Shown in pieces: positions 8,153 to 16,278 of a DNA stretch of 36,467 bases; position 1 is the first letter of the stretch; every line of letters begins with the position of its first letter. The notes below the pieces were generated by a model. The model saw only the letters and a program-made list of their open reading frames with translations, was not told the origin of the DNA and searched no databases. The position numbers and the translations under genes were made by a program. The stretch is taken from positions 1 through 36,467 of the forward strand of contig JAJZXX010000105.1 of the NCBI GenBank assembly GCA_021806205.1, in the 5' to 3' direction. The DNA comes from Bacillota bacterium (GTDB lineage Bacteria > Bacillota > Sulfobacillia > Sulfobacillales > Sulfobacillaceae).

Positions 8153-9613
8153 TTCATGGCGGGCTTTTAGTGCCAGTTGAAGAACCAGTTGGGTCGCCGC
8201 ATCATCGAGGTCCAATTTTAGCAATTGCTGCACCCGGTCTAGTCGGTATCGCAAGGTATTGCGATGCACATGCAAGATTTGAGAAGAGGCAGCCATCCGG
8301 CCTTTGTTGTTTAAGTATACTTCTAAGGTTTGGACCAACTCCTGGTACATCGGATCGTTCAGAAGCGGTCGCAAGAGGTCTTCTGCCAATTCTCGGGATC
8401 GTGGTGAATCCAACCATCCATAGAGAAATCGCTCCAGTCCCAAGTCTTTGAAATGCGCAATTGTGCCAAACCCATAACGCGCCCGACCGACGGTCAAGGC
8501 CTCATGGGCTTCTTCAAAACTCTTACGAAGCCCCGCGGGCCCATCGTAAGGAAATCCGACGCCACAGGTAACGCCGGACACCCCATGGCATTCTAGCAAC
8601 GGAATCAAGTGATCACGGATGGTAGCGGCCCCGCGGAGCGCGACCTCAGGTCGAATGCGTTCTCGACTCTCTATAATCAACACAAACTCATCGGAATGAG
8701 GCAACACCATGCCATGACCAAAAACCTTTATGGCAAACTCTTCAATGGCTCCCAAAACATCGCCTTTTATCCGCAATATGGTGTCTTCGGTGACGGCTTG
8801 ACCGACAAATTGGCGGAACTGGTCCAAGTCCCAAATAAAAGCCGTATGGGTTCGGCCAAGGTCCAAATTATACCGCTCAGCCGCGCGGATTACGGATCCA
8901 GTAGGGACATGTGGGTCAACCAGCAGTTCTAAAAGGAATTCTGAGCGGTGCCTTAGTGACGATTCAATCTCTGCCGCACCGAGGTCGAGAAACACCCCGA
9001 TCGCCAAAGCTACTTGCGCCACCACTCGTTCGGGTAGAGATTCGGGACTTAGAGAAAATTGAGCCCCTCGTCCGCGACCCCATTCGACGGGATATGAACG
9101 CCAATCCGCGCCTGGTGGCATGATAATGACCATCCCGTGGCCCTGCATTCTTTGGATAAAATCTTCCAAGCTGCTACTCTCACGCCAGGAATTTTGCACA
9201 TCCTGCAACTGCTCTAATTCATTTCGCATGCGATGATTATCCGCCCCTACCAGAAGCCGATAAAGGACATCCATGACCCGTCCCAATTCACCAACCTGCG
9301 TCGTCATTAGTGGCAATTGCAATCGGTTAGCCAAGAGACGAGTCGCACTGGCAACCCGGGCGTCCGTCATGATGAGACCTGCAGCTCCCTCGTTGCTTAA
9401 TTGCAAAAGCCACGGGTCCACAGCAACTTTCTCTAGCGTGGTACGCGTCGGGCAAATCCACAAGATACCAGCACTATCTTGCGATCGCGGTTCTTCCGTT
9501 AGAAATTGAATACCGGTAAAATACCTATCTCCAACACCCTTCTGCGATACCCATCGCACCAACGGACCCGCCGCATCAAGAAAACTATTTAAGGGAACCC
9601 GAACATCGTGCAA
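8144..9613 (-). CDS. PucR/CdaR-family transcriptional regulator
   Basis: A 489-residue regulator with the usual order: an N-terminal PucR-type sensor region (about 1-130), a central GGDEF-like module (about 240-370, with DEFVLII), and a C-terminal PucR helix-turn-helix. The last is clear in the final 65 residues: LEVYLNNKGRMAASS, then LHVHRNTLRYRLDRV. Such proteins usually activate purine, allantoin or sugar-acid catabolism in response to the substrate. The start is TTG at 9613 with GAGGG about 9 bases upstream. It lies directly before the permease-DUF917-HyuA genes in the same direction, so it most likely controls them, perhaps through the inverted repeat at 8121-8152. Ligand is unknown. Confidence 0.88.
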   Translation of the reverse strand: MHDVRVPLNSFLDAAGPLVRWVSQKGVGDRYFTGIQFLTEEPRSQDSAGILWICPTRTTLEKVAVDPWLLQLSNEGAAGLIMTDARVASATRLLANRLQLPLMTTQVGELGRVMDVLYRLLVGADNHRMRNELEQLQDVQNSWRESSSLEDFIQRMQGHGMVIIMPPGADWRSYPVEWGRGRGAQFSLSPESLPERVVAQVALAIGVFLDLGAAEIESSLRHRSEFLLELLVDPHVPTGSVIRAAERYNLDLGRTHTAFIWDLDQFRQFVGQAVTEDTILRIKGDVLGAIEEFAIKVFGHGMVLPHSDEFVLIIESRERIRPEVALRGAATIRDHLIPLLECHGVSGVTCGVGFPYDGPAGLRKSFEEAHEALTVGRARYGFGTIAHFKDLGLERFLYGWLDSPRSRELAEDLLRPLLNDPMYQELVQTLEVYLNNKGRMAASSQILHVHRNTLRYRLDRVQQLLKLDLDDAATQLVLQLALKARHELH

Positions 9614-9900
9614 AGTTGGTCACCCTCTTGATCCATAATATTTAAATGGCCATAACAATACGAGATCCACTACCATAAATAGGCTAGCTAAGGAGACCTG
9701 AAATTTCAACATACGAGTATATTTGCTGGACAGTGGCTCTGCATCTTGTTATGCTGCGTCTCAGAACCTATGCGACGGTGATCCTCGCCGCGGGTTCGAG
9801 TCGAGTCCATCGGTGCGTTGTCGTGAATAGTTACCAATTTTTCCACGTCAAAAGTTACGGAATCGGCCAATATCAAACGAAACAGGGTTAACCCCGTTCC
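9614..9900. other. AT-rich upstream region of the PucR-type regulator
   Basis: No protein-like frame. The part nearest the regulator is AT-rich (TATTTAAATG, TATTGTTATG on the minus strand) and must hold its promoter, but no clear -35/-10 pair stands out. The rest is featureless. Confidence 0.4.
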
Positions 9901-10155
9901 TTAGGGGGGCAAAGCCCCGTCGCGCTGTATGATCGCCAATCCCGGAGTCCGATAGACTGTGCCGTTGCGTTTCGCGGTCTGCACCAAGCGCGCCAGTCGT
10001 TCCTCGGCCGCGTCGGTGTGTATCGTCGATTGATCGGTCACCGAGACCAGTTTTGGCGGCTGGCTTTGGCGCACGGTCGTCCGAATAGCCAATTCCGCGA
10101 TTAGCGCCTGTGACAGTTCCACCACCATTTGCACCGCCGCTAGCAAACGTCCCAT
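9901..10155 (-). CDS. Small protein of unknown function, possibly a remnant
   Basis: An 84-residue frame with an amphipathic helical start (LLAAVQMVVELSQALIAEL) and a charged tail (EERLARLVQTAKRNG). I do not recognise the family. The frame stays open upstream of the ATG for another 11 codons (INPVETLLSA) without a good start codon or ribosome site, and a TGA ends it there. This suggests the true N-terminus was cut off, for example by decay of a mobile element. It ends in a GC-rich hairpin (GGGGC/GCCCC at 9905-9923). It may be non-coding. Confidence 0.35.
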   Translation of the reverse strand: MGRLLAAVQMVVELSQALIAELAIRTTVRQSQPPKLVSVTDQSTIHTDAAEERLARLVQTAKRNGTVYRTPGLAIIQRDGALPP

Positions 10156-10268
10156 GGCCGATAACAGTGTTTCGACGGGATTGATATGTCATATTTAATA
10201 GAAATGTTTCGCCTTCAGAGATATTTTCCCTACGAGACGGGCCCCGGTGTGTAGTTTTTCTGCACCAA

Positions 10269-10317
10269 GCGAAAGCACACAATTATTCGCCTGTCTTAGC
10301 CCATTTTATGGTACAAT
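10269..10317 (+). promoter_or_regulatory. Probable lexA promoter with inverted repeat
   Basis: A good -10 box TACAAT lies at 10312-10317, about 30 bases before the lexA start. The -35 box is weak. Upstream sits the inverted repeat GCGAA-N12-TTCGC (10269-10290). It does not match the usual Firmicute SOS box (CGAAC-N4-GTTCG), but its position over the expected -35 region fits an autoregulatory operator. The -10 is likely; the operator role is a guess. Confidence 0.45.
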
Positions 10318-10345
10318 ATGGGTCAAAAAGCAGGGAGATGACCTT

Positions 10346-10948
10346 ATGCCTCGTCACCGACAACGCGGCATCGACCGGCAAGACGCTATTCTCGCTTATA
10401 TTAAATCGTACACAGAACATTATGGCTATCCCCCATCGGTTCGTGAAATTGGAGCCGCGGTTGGACTGAAATCAACGGCGAGTGTAGCGCGGTACCTAGT
10501 GGCCTTGCAAAATACTGGACGGTTGAGCCATCCCGCCACCAAACGGCGCGCCTGGAGCGTACAGGACCGCCCAGTGTCGGTGGAAACCCCTCTCATAGGC
10601 CGCATTACGGCAGGCCAGCCAATTTTAGCCCAGGAAAATCATGAAGAGCGATTTCGTCTCTCTCCCAGCCTGTTTACCCGAAGCCCCGACTACCTCTTGC
10701 GCGTTAACGGGGATTCGATGATCGAAGCGGGTATCTATGATGGGGACCTCGTGGCGGTAGAAGTACTAGACACGGCCGACAACGGCGACATCGTGATTGC
10801 GCTTATGGGTGATGAATCTACCGTCAAGTATTTGGAAAGAAAAGAGGGACGCATTCGTCTTCTACCGGCTAATTCCCGTTATGAACCCATAGAGAGCCCC
10901 GATATTCAGGTCATTGGCCGCGTCGTTGGACTAGTCCGGGCATTATGA
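10346..10948 (+). CDS. lexA: LexA repressor (SOS regulator, self-cleaving)
   Basis: A 200-residue LexA that represses DNA-damage genes until RecA filaments trigger self-cleavage. Residues 1-65 form the winged helix DNA-binding domain (GYPPSVREIGAAVGL). The cleavage site is Ala89-Gly90 in GRITAGQP. The catalytic dyad is Ser124 (NGDSMIEAGI) and Lys161 (STVKYLE), so autocleavage should work. The ATG at 10346 is chosen because AGGGAG lies about 9 bases upstream; an open extension to 10247 has no family match. The stop overlaps the end of the convergent PLP-enzyme gene by six bases. Its partner recA lies in the same window at 31601-32635. Confidence 0.95.
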   Translation: MPRHRQRGIDRQDAILAYIKSYTEHYGYPPSVREIGAAVGLKSTASVARYLVALQNTGRLSHPATKRRAWSVQDRPVSVETPLIGRITAGQPILAQENHEERFRLSPSLFTRSPDYLLRVNGDSMIEAGIYDGDLVAVEVLDTADNGDIVIALMGDESTVKYLERKEGRIRLLPANSRYEPIESPDIQVIGRVVGLVRAL

Positions 10949-12076
10949 TGAGAGGGCGTCAAGCGCGGCGTCGACCGCCAGTTTGGTGTGCCAGCGATTG
11001 ACCCCGCCTTGTAGATAGACGTGATATGGGGGTCGTATGGGTGCGTCGCACGATAGTTCAAGCGATCCCCCGGACACGAATCCCCCAGCGGCCATAATGA
11101 TGTGATGGTCGTAGCCTGGCATATCCCACGGTTCGGGCTTCGCAAAAGCATCGATAGGCTCCCACGATTGCACCACCTGGCAAAACGCAATGACGCGGTC
11201 CGGAGTTTTTAGGTGTAGTGCGACCACGATATCGTTTCGGTCATGGTCCTGGGCTGTGGGAAAACTTACGATACCGTGATTTTCGGCCGCCCAACTCGTA
11301 TAAAGCCCTCCCTTTAAGGCTTCCGCCACCATTTGTGGAGCCAGAAAGAGTCCTTGGGCTATGAGTCGAAGATAGGGGCCGGTCGCTCCTACCTCTTTGC
11401 CGATGCCAGGAGCAAACAATTCCTCGGCGACCCGCTCAACCCAGTCCGCGTTTCCGGCGACGTAAGCACCCGTGGGCGCGATGGCACCGCCCGGGTTCTT
11501 CATCAAGCTCCCCACCACCAAATCGGCACCCCAGTGGCCGGGTTCTTCGGTCTGGGTAAATTCACCGTAACAATTGTCGATCAGAATCTGGGCGCCATGT
11601 TGGTGAGCCCAGCGGGCCACCGGCTCGATTTCCGTCCGTCCCCAGGCCCGACGCGTTGCGTACCCCCGAGACCTCTGAATGTAAATGGTATCTCCGCACG
11701 TCGGATGCATTTGGGAAAAATCCGGATTGCCATCTTTCAGAGGGTCCACTAAAATTACGCCCGTGCCTTCAGATCTTAGACGCTCCAGAGAAGGTAAAAT
11801 GGTATCGTAGGGCATGCCAGTGGCTATCCAGATGGCTTGCCGCGGGTGGGCCACCGCCTTTAAGGCCGTGGCCAGCGCGTGTGTTCCTGAAGCCCACTGC
11901 GGTCTTACTAAAGCGGCCTCTGTGCCAAAGACATGGGCAAAAACCTCGTCGAGTCGTTCCCGGCCCCGGTCCTGGTAGCCGTAACCGGTGCTACCCATGA
12001 GATCGATGCTGCTAATCTTGGCCTGGCGAAATGCCTGAATAACCCGCTCCATGGTCAAAGCCTGGATGTTGTCCAC
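10943..12076 (-). CDS. Methionine gamma-lyase / aluminium-resistance family PLP enzyme (YnbB-like)
   Basis: A PLP-dependent enzyme of the Cys/Met-metabolism fold type I group (Pfam Met_gamma_lyase, also called aluminium resistance protein). Visible blocks: GSTGYGYQDRGRE at residues 29-41, RPQWASGTHA near 58, ILIDNCYGEF near 163 with the PLP-contacting Asp, and GSLMKNPGG near 189, whose Lys binds PLP. The biochemical role is not settled for this family. The GTG at 12076 gives 377 residues, shorter than most relatives. The frame continues upstream through about 16 family-like codons (IAPAVRQSWDG) to an ATC/ATT preceded by a run of seven G, so a rare ATT start is possible. It lies 183 bases after the GTPase gene and is probably in the same transcript. 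Confidence 0.85.
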   Translation of the reverse strand: MDNIQALTMERVIQAFRQAKISSIDLMGSTGYGYQDRGRERLDEVFAHVFGTEAALVRPQWASGTHALATALKAVAHPRQAIWIATGMPYDTILPSLERLRSEGTGVILVDPLKDGNPDFSQMHPTCGDTIYIQRSRGYATRRAWGRTEIEPVARWAHQHGAQILIDNCYGEFTQTEEPGHWGADLVVGSLMKNPGGAIAPTGAYVAGNADWVERVAEELFAPGIGKEVGATGPYLRLIAQGLFLAPQMVAEALKGGLYTSWAAENHGIVSFPTAQDHDRNDIVVALHLKTPDRVIAFCQVVQSWEPIDAFAKPEPWDMPGYDHHIIMAAGGFVSGGSLELSCDAPIRPPYHVYLQGGVNRWHTKLAVDAALDALSS

Positions 12077-12259
12077 CCCGTCCCAGGACTGGCGTACGGC
12101 CGGTGCTATGCCGATATCCGTAATGATCCCCCCCTATTCCTCGGCGATCATACACGATTCATTGGCGTTATGGAAAATTTGTCGAGTTTTTCTTGGTGAT
12201 GACGCACATCTGGTGTATGGGCTCCAACACTCGGATAGTGCGGGCATTGTTGAAGAACC

Positions 12260-12865
12260 CTAGGGAATGGCGCGGCACACCCATACTTTGAGCTCCCGGA
12301 ATCCCCGCCGGGTGGCACACGATATCGGTATCATGGTGATGCCCCGGCACTCATCGCGCAAAAATTTTAGACCCTCGTGACTTCCAGGACGGTCCACTTT
12401 GTTGGCGACTAACAGATACCCCTTGCGCCGTTGGCCAAACTGCCACAGGGAACGGTCAAAACTTTCCCCGGCCTCTTGGCACTGCGATTTGACGCGGGAC
12501 GCGTCGACCACATGAAAAACCATCGCGGCTCTCATGAGTCGGCCAATGGTTTGAGCCGTAAGCTGACGGTCGCGTGAGTCCGGCGCGATCCCTTCCAACA
12601 CACCAGGGGTGTCGACCAGCAGAATTTCGGATCGTTGTCGCCCTGACGTGACTTCGATGGTCAAAGAGTGCACCTGTGCGGTTTTGGGAGTCGAGAGCGA
12701 TACGAGTTCACGGCGGGCGCGGTCTAACGTTAGCCGTCGGACCATTTGCCGCCCATCGCTGTCTTGGACCTCTACCCGAATATCTGACATCCCCAAGTAG
12801 GCGGCGAAATTAATCATTAAAAGGGTCTTTCCGACGTGGGGGCGACCAATCACGAGTAGCTCCAC
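12260..12865 (-). CDS. Small P-loop GTPase paired with a SpoVK-like ATPase
   Basis: A 201-residue GTPase of the TRAFAC class. G1 is GRPHVGKT (7-14), G3 is DTPG (85-88), G4 is NKVD (155-158), and the region near residue 173 (MIPISCATRRG) looks like G5. The protein is little more than the G domain, so it probably works as a switch for a partner. The GTG start shares its G with the TAG stop of the AAA ATPase gene, so translation is coupled. Pairing with a SpoVK-type ATPase suggests a role in sporulation or cell-envelope remodelling, but this is inference. No exact named family is recognised. Confidence 0.8.
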   Translation of the reverse strand: MELLVIGRPHVGKTLLMINFAAYLGMSDIRVEVQDSDGRQMVRRLTLDRARRELVSLSTPKTAQVHSLTIEVTSGRQRSEILLVDTPGVLEGIAPDSRDRQLTAQTIGRLMRAAMVFHVVDASRVKSQCQEAGESFDRSLWQFGQRRKGYLLVANKVDRPGSHEGLKFLRDECRGITMIPISCATRRGFRELKVWVCRAIP

Positions 12866-13854
12866 TAATCACCACTTCCTCCCTCAAAGTCCGTCCAAGA
12901 CAGTGTCATGAGGTCGTGACGCGATAGCGGGATCTGCCGGGCATGAAGGCGTACGGCTTGGCGGCGTATGGCGTGCTCCAACAGATTTCGGACCATACGG
13001 GCGTTACCGGCATTCTTGTGCCAGTGCCCTTCGTTGTGGTTTAGTAGGGTAAAGAGGTTGATCTCGGCATCCCCTGAGAGGGTGTAGTCGCGTTCCCGCA
13101 ACATGTGGCGTGCAATGTGTACCAAATCCGTGGCTGTGTAGTCTTTGAATTCCAGGCGTATCGGAAAACGCGATAAAAGACCGGGATTGGTCTCTAAGAA
13201 CCAAGCCATTTCGTCGGGATAGCCCGCCAAAATGACCAAGAGTTCCTCTCGGTGATTTTCGGTGGTGGCGACTAGAGTGTCGATGGCTTCTTTGCCGAAG
13301 TCCTTTTCTCCGCCTCTCGCCAGGGCGTAGGCTTCATCCACAAAGAGCACCCCGCCTAAAGCCCGCTTAATCACATCCCGCGTCTTTTGCGCAGTGTGGC
13401 CAATATATTCACCCACGAGGTCAGCCCGTTCGACTTCCACCAAATGCCCTTTGGGCAGAACTTGCAGGCACTTAAATAGTTGCCCCAACAGTCTGGCGAC
13501 GGTCGTCTTACCCGTGCCTGGCGCACCCGTAAAAATCATGTGCAATGATTGTGGCGTATGGACTAGACCCATTTCGTCCCGGAGGCGTTGAATTTCCACA
13601 AACGCCCGTATATCACCAACCACCCGTTTAATGTCGCCCAAGCCCACCAGGGCCTTGAGATCATCCAATACGGCGTCCACCGACGTCTCTTTGGCGGACT
13701 CCGGATATTCGCGACCAACGGCCGCTCCGGCAGATCCGGTCCATTGTGACAAGACGCCGACGGCCGCCCCGGGGGCCAAGCGGCCCGCCTGAATCCAAGA
13801 CAACACCTCTTCTGGAGAGGTGGGGATGGACTCCGGCGAAAAAACGTACGCCAC
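12865..13854 (-). CDS. SpoVK/CbbX-type AAA+ ATPase
   Basis: A 329-residue AAA+ protein of the stage V sporulation protein K / CbbX group, which remodels protein partners using ATP. Walker A GAPGTGKT is at 110-117, Walker B VLFVDEAY at 169-176, the pore-loop region GEYIGHT near 149, and sensor/arginine-finger region LSRFPIRLEF near 223. The N-terminal 60 residues are a variable adaptor region (FSPESIPTSPEEVLSW). The start is GTG at 13854 because AAGGAGG lies 8 bases upstream; the open frame continues to 13947 but has no support. It is followed with one-base overlap by a GTPase. The opposite side of its promoter region carries a SleB-like hydrolase, consistent with spore or envelope biology. 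Confidence 0.85.
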   Translation of the reverse strand: MAYVFSPESIPTSPEEVLSWIQAGRLAPGAAVGVLSQWTGSAGAAVGREYPESAKETSVDAVLDDLKALVGLGDIKRVVGDIRAFVEIQRLRDEMGLVHTPQSLHMIFTGAPGTGKTTVARLLGQLFKCLQVLPKGHLVEVERADLVGEYIGHTAQKTRDVIKRALGGVLFVDEAYALARGGEKDFGKEAIDTLVATTENHREELLVILAGYPDEMAWFLETNPGLLSRFPIRLEFKDYTATDLVHIARHMLRERDYTLSGDAEINLFTLLNHNEGHWHKNAGNARMVRNLLEHAIRRQAVRLHARQIPLSRHDLMTLSWTDFEGGSGD

Positions 13855-13888
13855 TCGAATTGCCTCCTTCCGTCTACTACCACTATAC

Positions 13889-13916
13889 GAGTCGGATTCC
13901 CAATTCTGTCCGACTC
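13889..13916. promoter_or_regulatory. Inverted repeat GAGTCGGA-N12-TCCGACTC in divergent promoter region
   Basis: Perfect 8-base arms lie 35 bases upstream of the AAA ATPase start and about 100 bases upstream of the SleB-like gene. The position suits an operator for a dimeric regulator, or a 5' leader hairpin in the ATPase transcript. No -35/-10 pair is clear for either gene, which would fit sporulation sigma factors, but their consensus was not seen either. Confidence 0.5.
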
Positions 13917-14013
13917 TGCGATAGAAAAATACCCCTTTATTTTCCAATTTATAGCAGGCAATTTATGCCATTGTGGCGAATACCGTATGGACAAACTCCA
14001 AAGGAGTGTGAAT

Positions 14014-14760
14014 ATGTCAATTGACCGTTTTCGCGATGCCTATTGGGTCGAATTGGTGGTTGTGGCAATGGTAGCGGTGGTTTTAGGGGTGGCGGCCCCT
14101 GGCTTGACGCCTCACACGATGATGGGGGCTGCTAAGGGCGCCGATCCCAATCGACACAGACCGGTGAAGCAGACCAGACAAAATGCCCGGAGTGGCATTG
14201 ATGCATACCCCTCCCCGGGCCAGATTTTTCTGCCCCCCCCAAAAAGCGTACGCACAAGTCGACCTCTGAGAGCTTTGCCATCGACGAGGTCGAACCGAAT
14301 GGCACCTCCTTCCCCGGTGGGCTCCGGCACTCGCTGGCCGCCGACGCTGCGATCCTCCTTAGGGCCTTTATCCAGCCGCGGAGAGTGGCCGAATCCCTAT
14401 CACCTCAATCCGCAAGATATCTTGATGATCGCTCATTTAGTTCAAGCGGAAGCGGGGAATCAGCCCTTTGCCGCCCAAGTCGCGGTGGCGGCGGTAGTGC
14501 TCAATCGACTCCATAATCCGGATTTCCCTAAAACTGTCGCGAGCGTGTTATTCGCCCCAGGCCAGTTTGAAACGGTGAGTGCGGGAACCTATTGGAACAC
14601 GCCAAGCCCCCTTGCGATTTTAGCCGCTCGGGCGGCGGCGACAGGATGGGATCCATCTCATGGTGCTCTGTATTTTTATAATCCGTCGCTCGTCCACAAT
14701 GGCTGGATGGATGCGTTGCCAACTACGGTCACCATCGGTGCGCAAGTCTTTGCGCGATAA
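14014..14760 (+). CDS. SleB-family cell-wall hydrolase
   Basis: A 248-residue peptidoglycan hydrolase of the SleB/CwlJ fold (Pfam Hydrolase_2), which in spore formers degrades cortex during germination. An N-terminal hydrophobic segment (VELVVVAMVAVVLGVAAPG, about residues 13-31) acts as signal or anchor. Residues 40-125 are a low-complexity Pro/Ser/Arg/Thr-rich linker. The catalytic domain fills the rest, with the predicted catalytic Glu in AHLVQAEAGNQPFAAQ near residue 146, VAAVVLNRL after it and ALYFYNP near the end. The ATG at 14014 is chosen because AAAGGAG lies about 8 bases upstream. It is transcribed away from the SpoVK-like ATPase. Confidence 0.88.
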   Translation: MSIDRFRDAYWVELVVVAMVAVVLGVAAPGLTPHTMMGAAKGADPNRHRPVKQTRQNARSGIDAYPSPGQIFLPPPKSVRTSRPLRALPSTRSNRMAPPSPVGSGTRWPPTLRSSLGPLSSRGEWPNPYHLNPQDILMIAHLVQAEAGNQPFAAQVAVAAVVLNRLHNPDFPKTVASVLFAPGQFETVSAGTYWNTPSPLAILAARAAATGWDPSHGALYFYNPSLVHNGWMDALPTTVTIGAQVFAR

Positions 14761-14938
14761 CGAGGAATAGGACGCGGTTCGGGAGAAAACTGCGTTAGCG
14801 CAAGCATCTGAGTCCCCACGGAGATTCTGGCTAGTGGGTCAATCTAACCCGTGCTTAAGGTGAATTCGGCTAGGCGGTTATGGCCTTCTCTGTTGCCGCC
14901 GTTGCCGGAGTCCGTAGGGTGGGCCGGATGCACCAACC

Positions 14939-14955
14939 CCGGAAACTTTTTCCGG
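14939..14955 (-). terminator. Weak hairpin after the DUF4396 gene
   Basis: CCGGAAA pairs with TTTCCGG around a 3-base loop, 29-45 bases after the DUF4396 stop. No T-run follows on the minus strand, so termination strength is doubtful. The remaining space between 14761 and 14983 holds nothing recognisable. Confidence 0.35.
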
Positions 14956-14983
14956 CCAGGCCCTCAACGATTCTTGAGTCCTC

Positions 14984-15847
14984 TTAAAACCAGGCTGCGA
15001 TCGCAAGCGCTGTTAATAATAGCACCAGGCTAATCCAGACCACCGAGGAATGATAAGGGCGGTGCAATCGAGTCGAAACCGACCCCGGGTGGTCCATGGT
15101 ATGAATAGCATGGGATTTAATAACCGGCGATGTCGACCATGCAGCCATGGCGTTGACCGGAGCTGGCGTGTCATGTGAGGGCATCTGACCCTTCTCTAAG
15201 GACATAAGCCCGTGCTTCAGTTTATGGTCGACTAGCCACCAATTAATGGGATAGGTGACGATTGCTCCCGCCACGAGCGCTAGCGACATTAGGAACCAAA
15301 ACGGGGCATGACTCGGCAAAGCCGTCTGAGGATCGAACCTGATTCCCATCACCATCACCACTGCCATCCCAGCCATGACCCCGTTCATGGAGAGCCACTC
15401 GGGCATAAACATGGTTTGGACGGCTTTTCGGTACGACCCCCCCACCATGCTTTTCATAAAGAATGCCTGAAAGAAAAGCCATCCCACTAAGAATCCCGCA
15501 ATGTACTCGATGGAGACTTCGACCACCATTGGCACCCGCATTAAACTGGTTACCACCGCTGCCCCAACAATGCCTACGCTGTCGCCCGCCACACAATGAA
15601 AAGTCGATCCGACCACCTGTTTCCAGGTAAACCTGATGTAAGCCTGGTGTGTCCCGGGCAGCGGTTCCCGCACCGTCAGGACATACATCACGGCCCCTAG
15701 GGGACCCATGAAGGCAGCAATCAATAAAAAGCCGACGTGCATGGTTACATCAATGGGCGCATGCGCCCAGTCGATTAGCAAAAACGAAACTGACAGTCCC
15801 GAAAGAACCCACCAAAACAGGGTGATATCGGTCATAGCTAACTGCAT
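14984..15847 (-). CDS. DUF4396 multi-pass membrane protein
   Basis: A 287-residue integral membrane protein of the DUF4396 family, whose function is unknown; relatives occur near copper and metal genes. Family blocks are clear: TFHCVAGDSVGIVGA near residues 82-96, EYIAGFLVGWLFFQAFF near 114-130, and PEWLSMNGVMAGM near 150. About seven hydrophobic segments are present, with a His-rich stretch (SHAIHTMDHPG) before the last one, which could bind metal. No good ribosome site precedes the ATG at 15847, but it overlaps the end of an upstream 88-codon frame by 10 bases, so it may rely on translational coupling. ATG at 15835 is an alternative start. Confidence 0.85.
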   Translation of the reverse strand: MQLAMTDITLFWWVLSGLSVSFLLIDWAHAPIDVTMHVGFLLIAAFMGPLGAVMYVLTVREPLPGTHQAYIRFTWKQVVGSTFHCVAGDSVGIVGAAVVTSLMRVPMVVEVSIEYIAGFLVGWLFFQAFFMKSMVGGSYRKAVQTMFMPEWLSMNGVMAGMAVVMVMGIRFDPQTALPSHAPFWFLMSLALVAGAIVTYPINWWLVDHKLKHGLMSLEKGQMPSHDTPAPVNAMAAWSTSPVIKSHAIHTMDHPGSVSTRLHRPYHSSVVWISLVLLLTALAIAAWF

Positions 15848-16104
15848 GACATGATTAATAGATTTCCGGTGGCGTTTGGGGAGGCATCACCGGAGTCAGG
15901 CCGATCGGCAAAAAAGAGCCCTAAAATCATGTACGCTTGGTTTAAACGCTCACTTTTACCCCGGCATTGATCACCCAGGCACGATTGGAGACCCGCCGCA
16001 GATTTCCTCTGGGGTGTGAGGTCCTCCACCATCGCTTTGAGGCGCATAGCCATCCCTCCGAATGGTAATAGCCTGCCCGCGACCCATGATAATACTGTGG
16101 CCAC
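15838..16104 (-). CDS. Small protein of unknown function upstream of DUF4396
   Basis: An 88-residue frame starting at a GTG with GGGA about 7 bases upstream. It has a hydrophobic-basic start (MATVLSWVAGRLLPFGGMAMRLK) in which I can recognise no family, two Cys in SCLGDQC, and a hydrophobic patch AYMILGLFFA. It overlaps the DUF4396 gene by 10 bases, which would explain how that gene is translated without its own ribosome site. This overlap is the main argument that it is real. Confidence 0.4.
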   Translation of the reverse strand: MATVLSWVAGRLLPFGGMAMRLKAMVEDLTPQRKSAAGLQSCLGDQCRGKSERLNQAYMILGLFFADRPDSGDASPNATGNLLIMSCS

Positions 16105-16278
16105 CTTATTCCCAAATCTGGTAGGGGACGCCAGTAATGGTGACGCCAGTTGAAATGCTTGGTCTACCGCGACGACGAGAAGGTCAAAGCGTGTTGAGGC
16201 TAACTTATTTTGTCATTGGTTTGACTAATTAAGTTGTCATCATGGCTTGTGTTTTCCCCAGTCCCAGTTTGAGATTCT

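Noticed and set aside
9780-9815. GGTTCGAGTC, resembling the T-arm of a tRNA
   Set aside because: No matching acceptor, D or anticodon stems around it, and the stem partner of the arm is missing.
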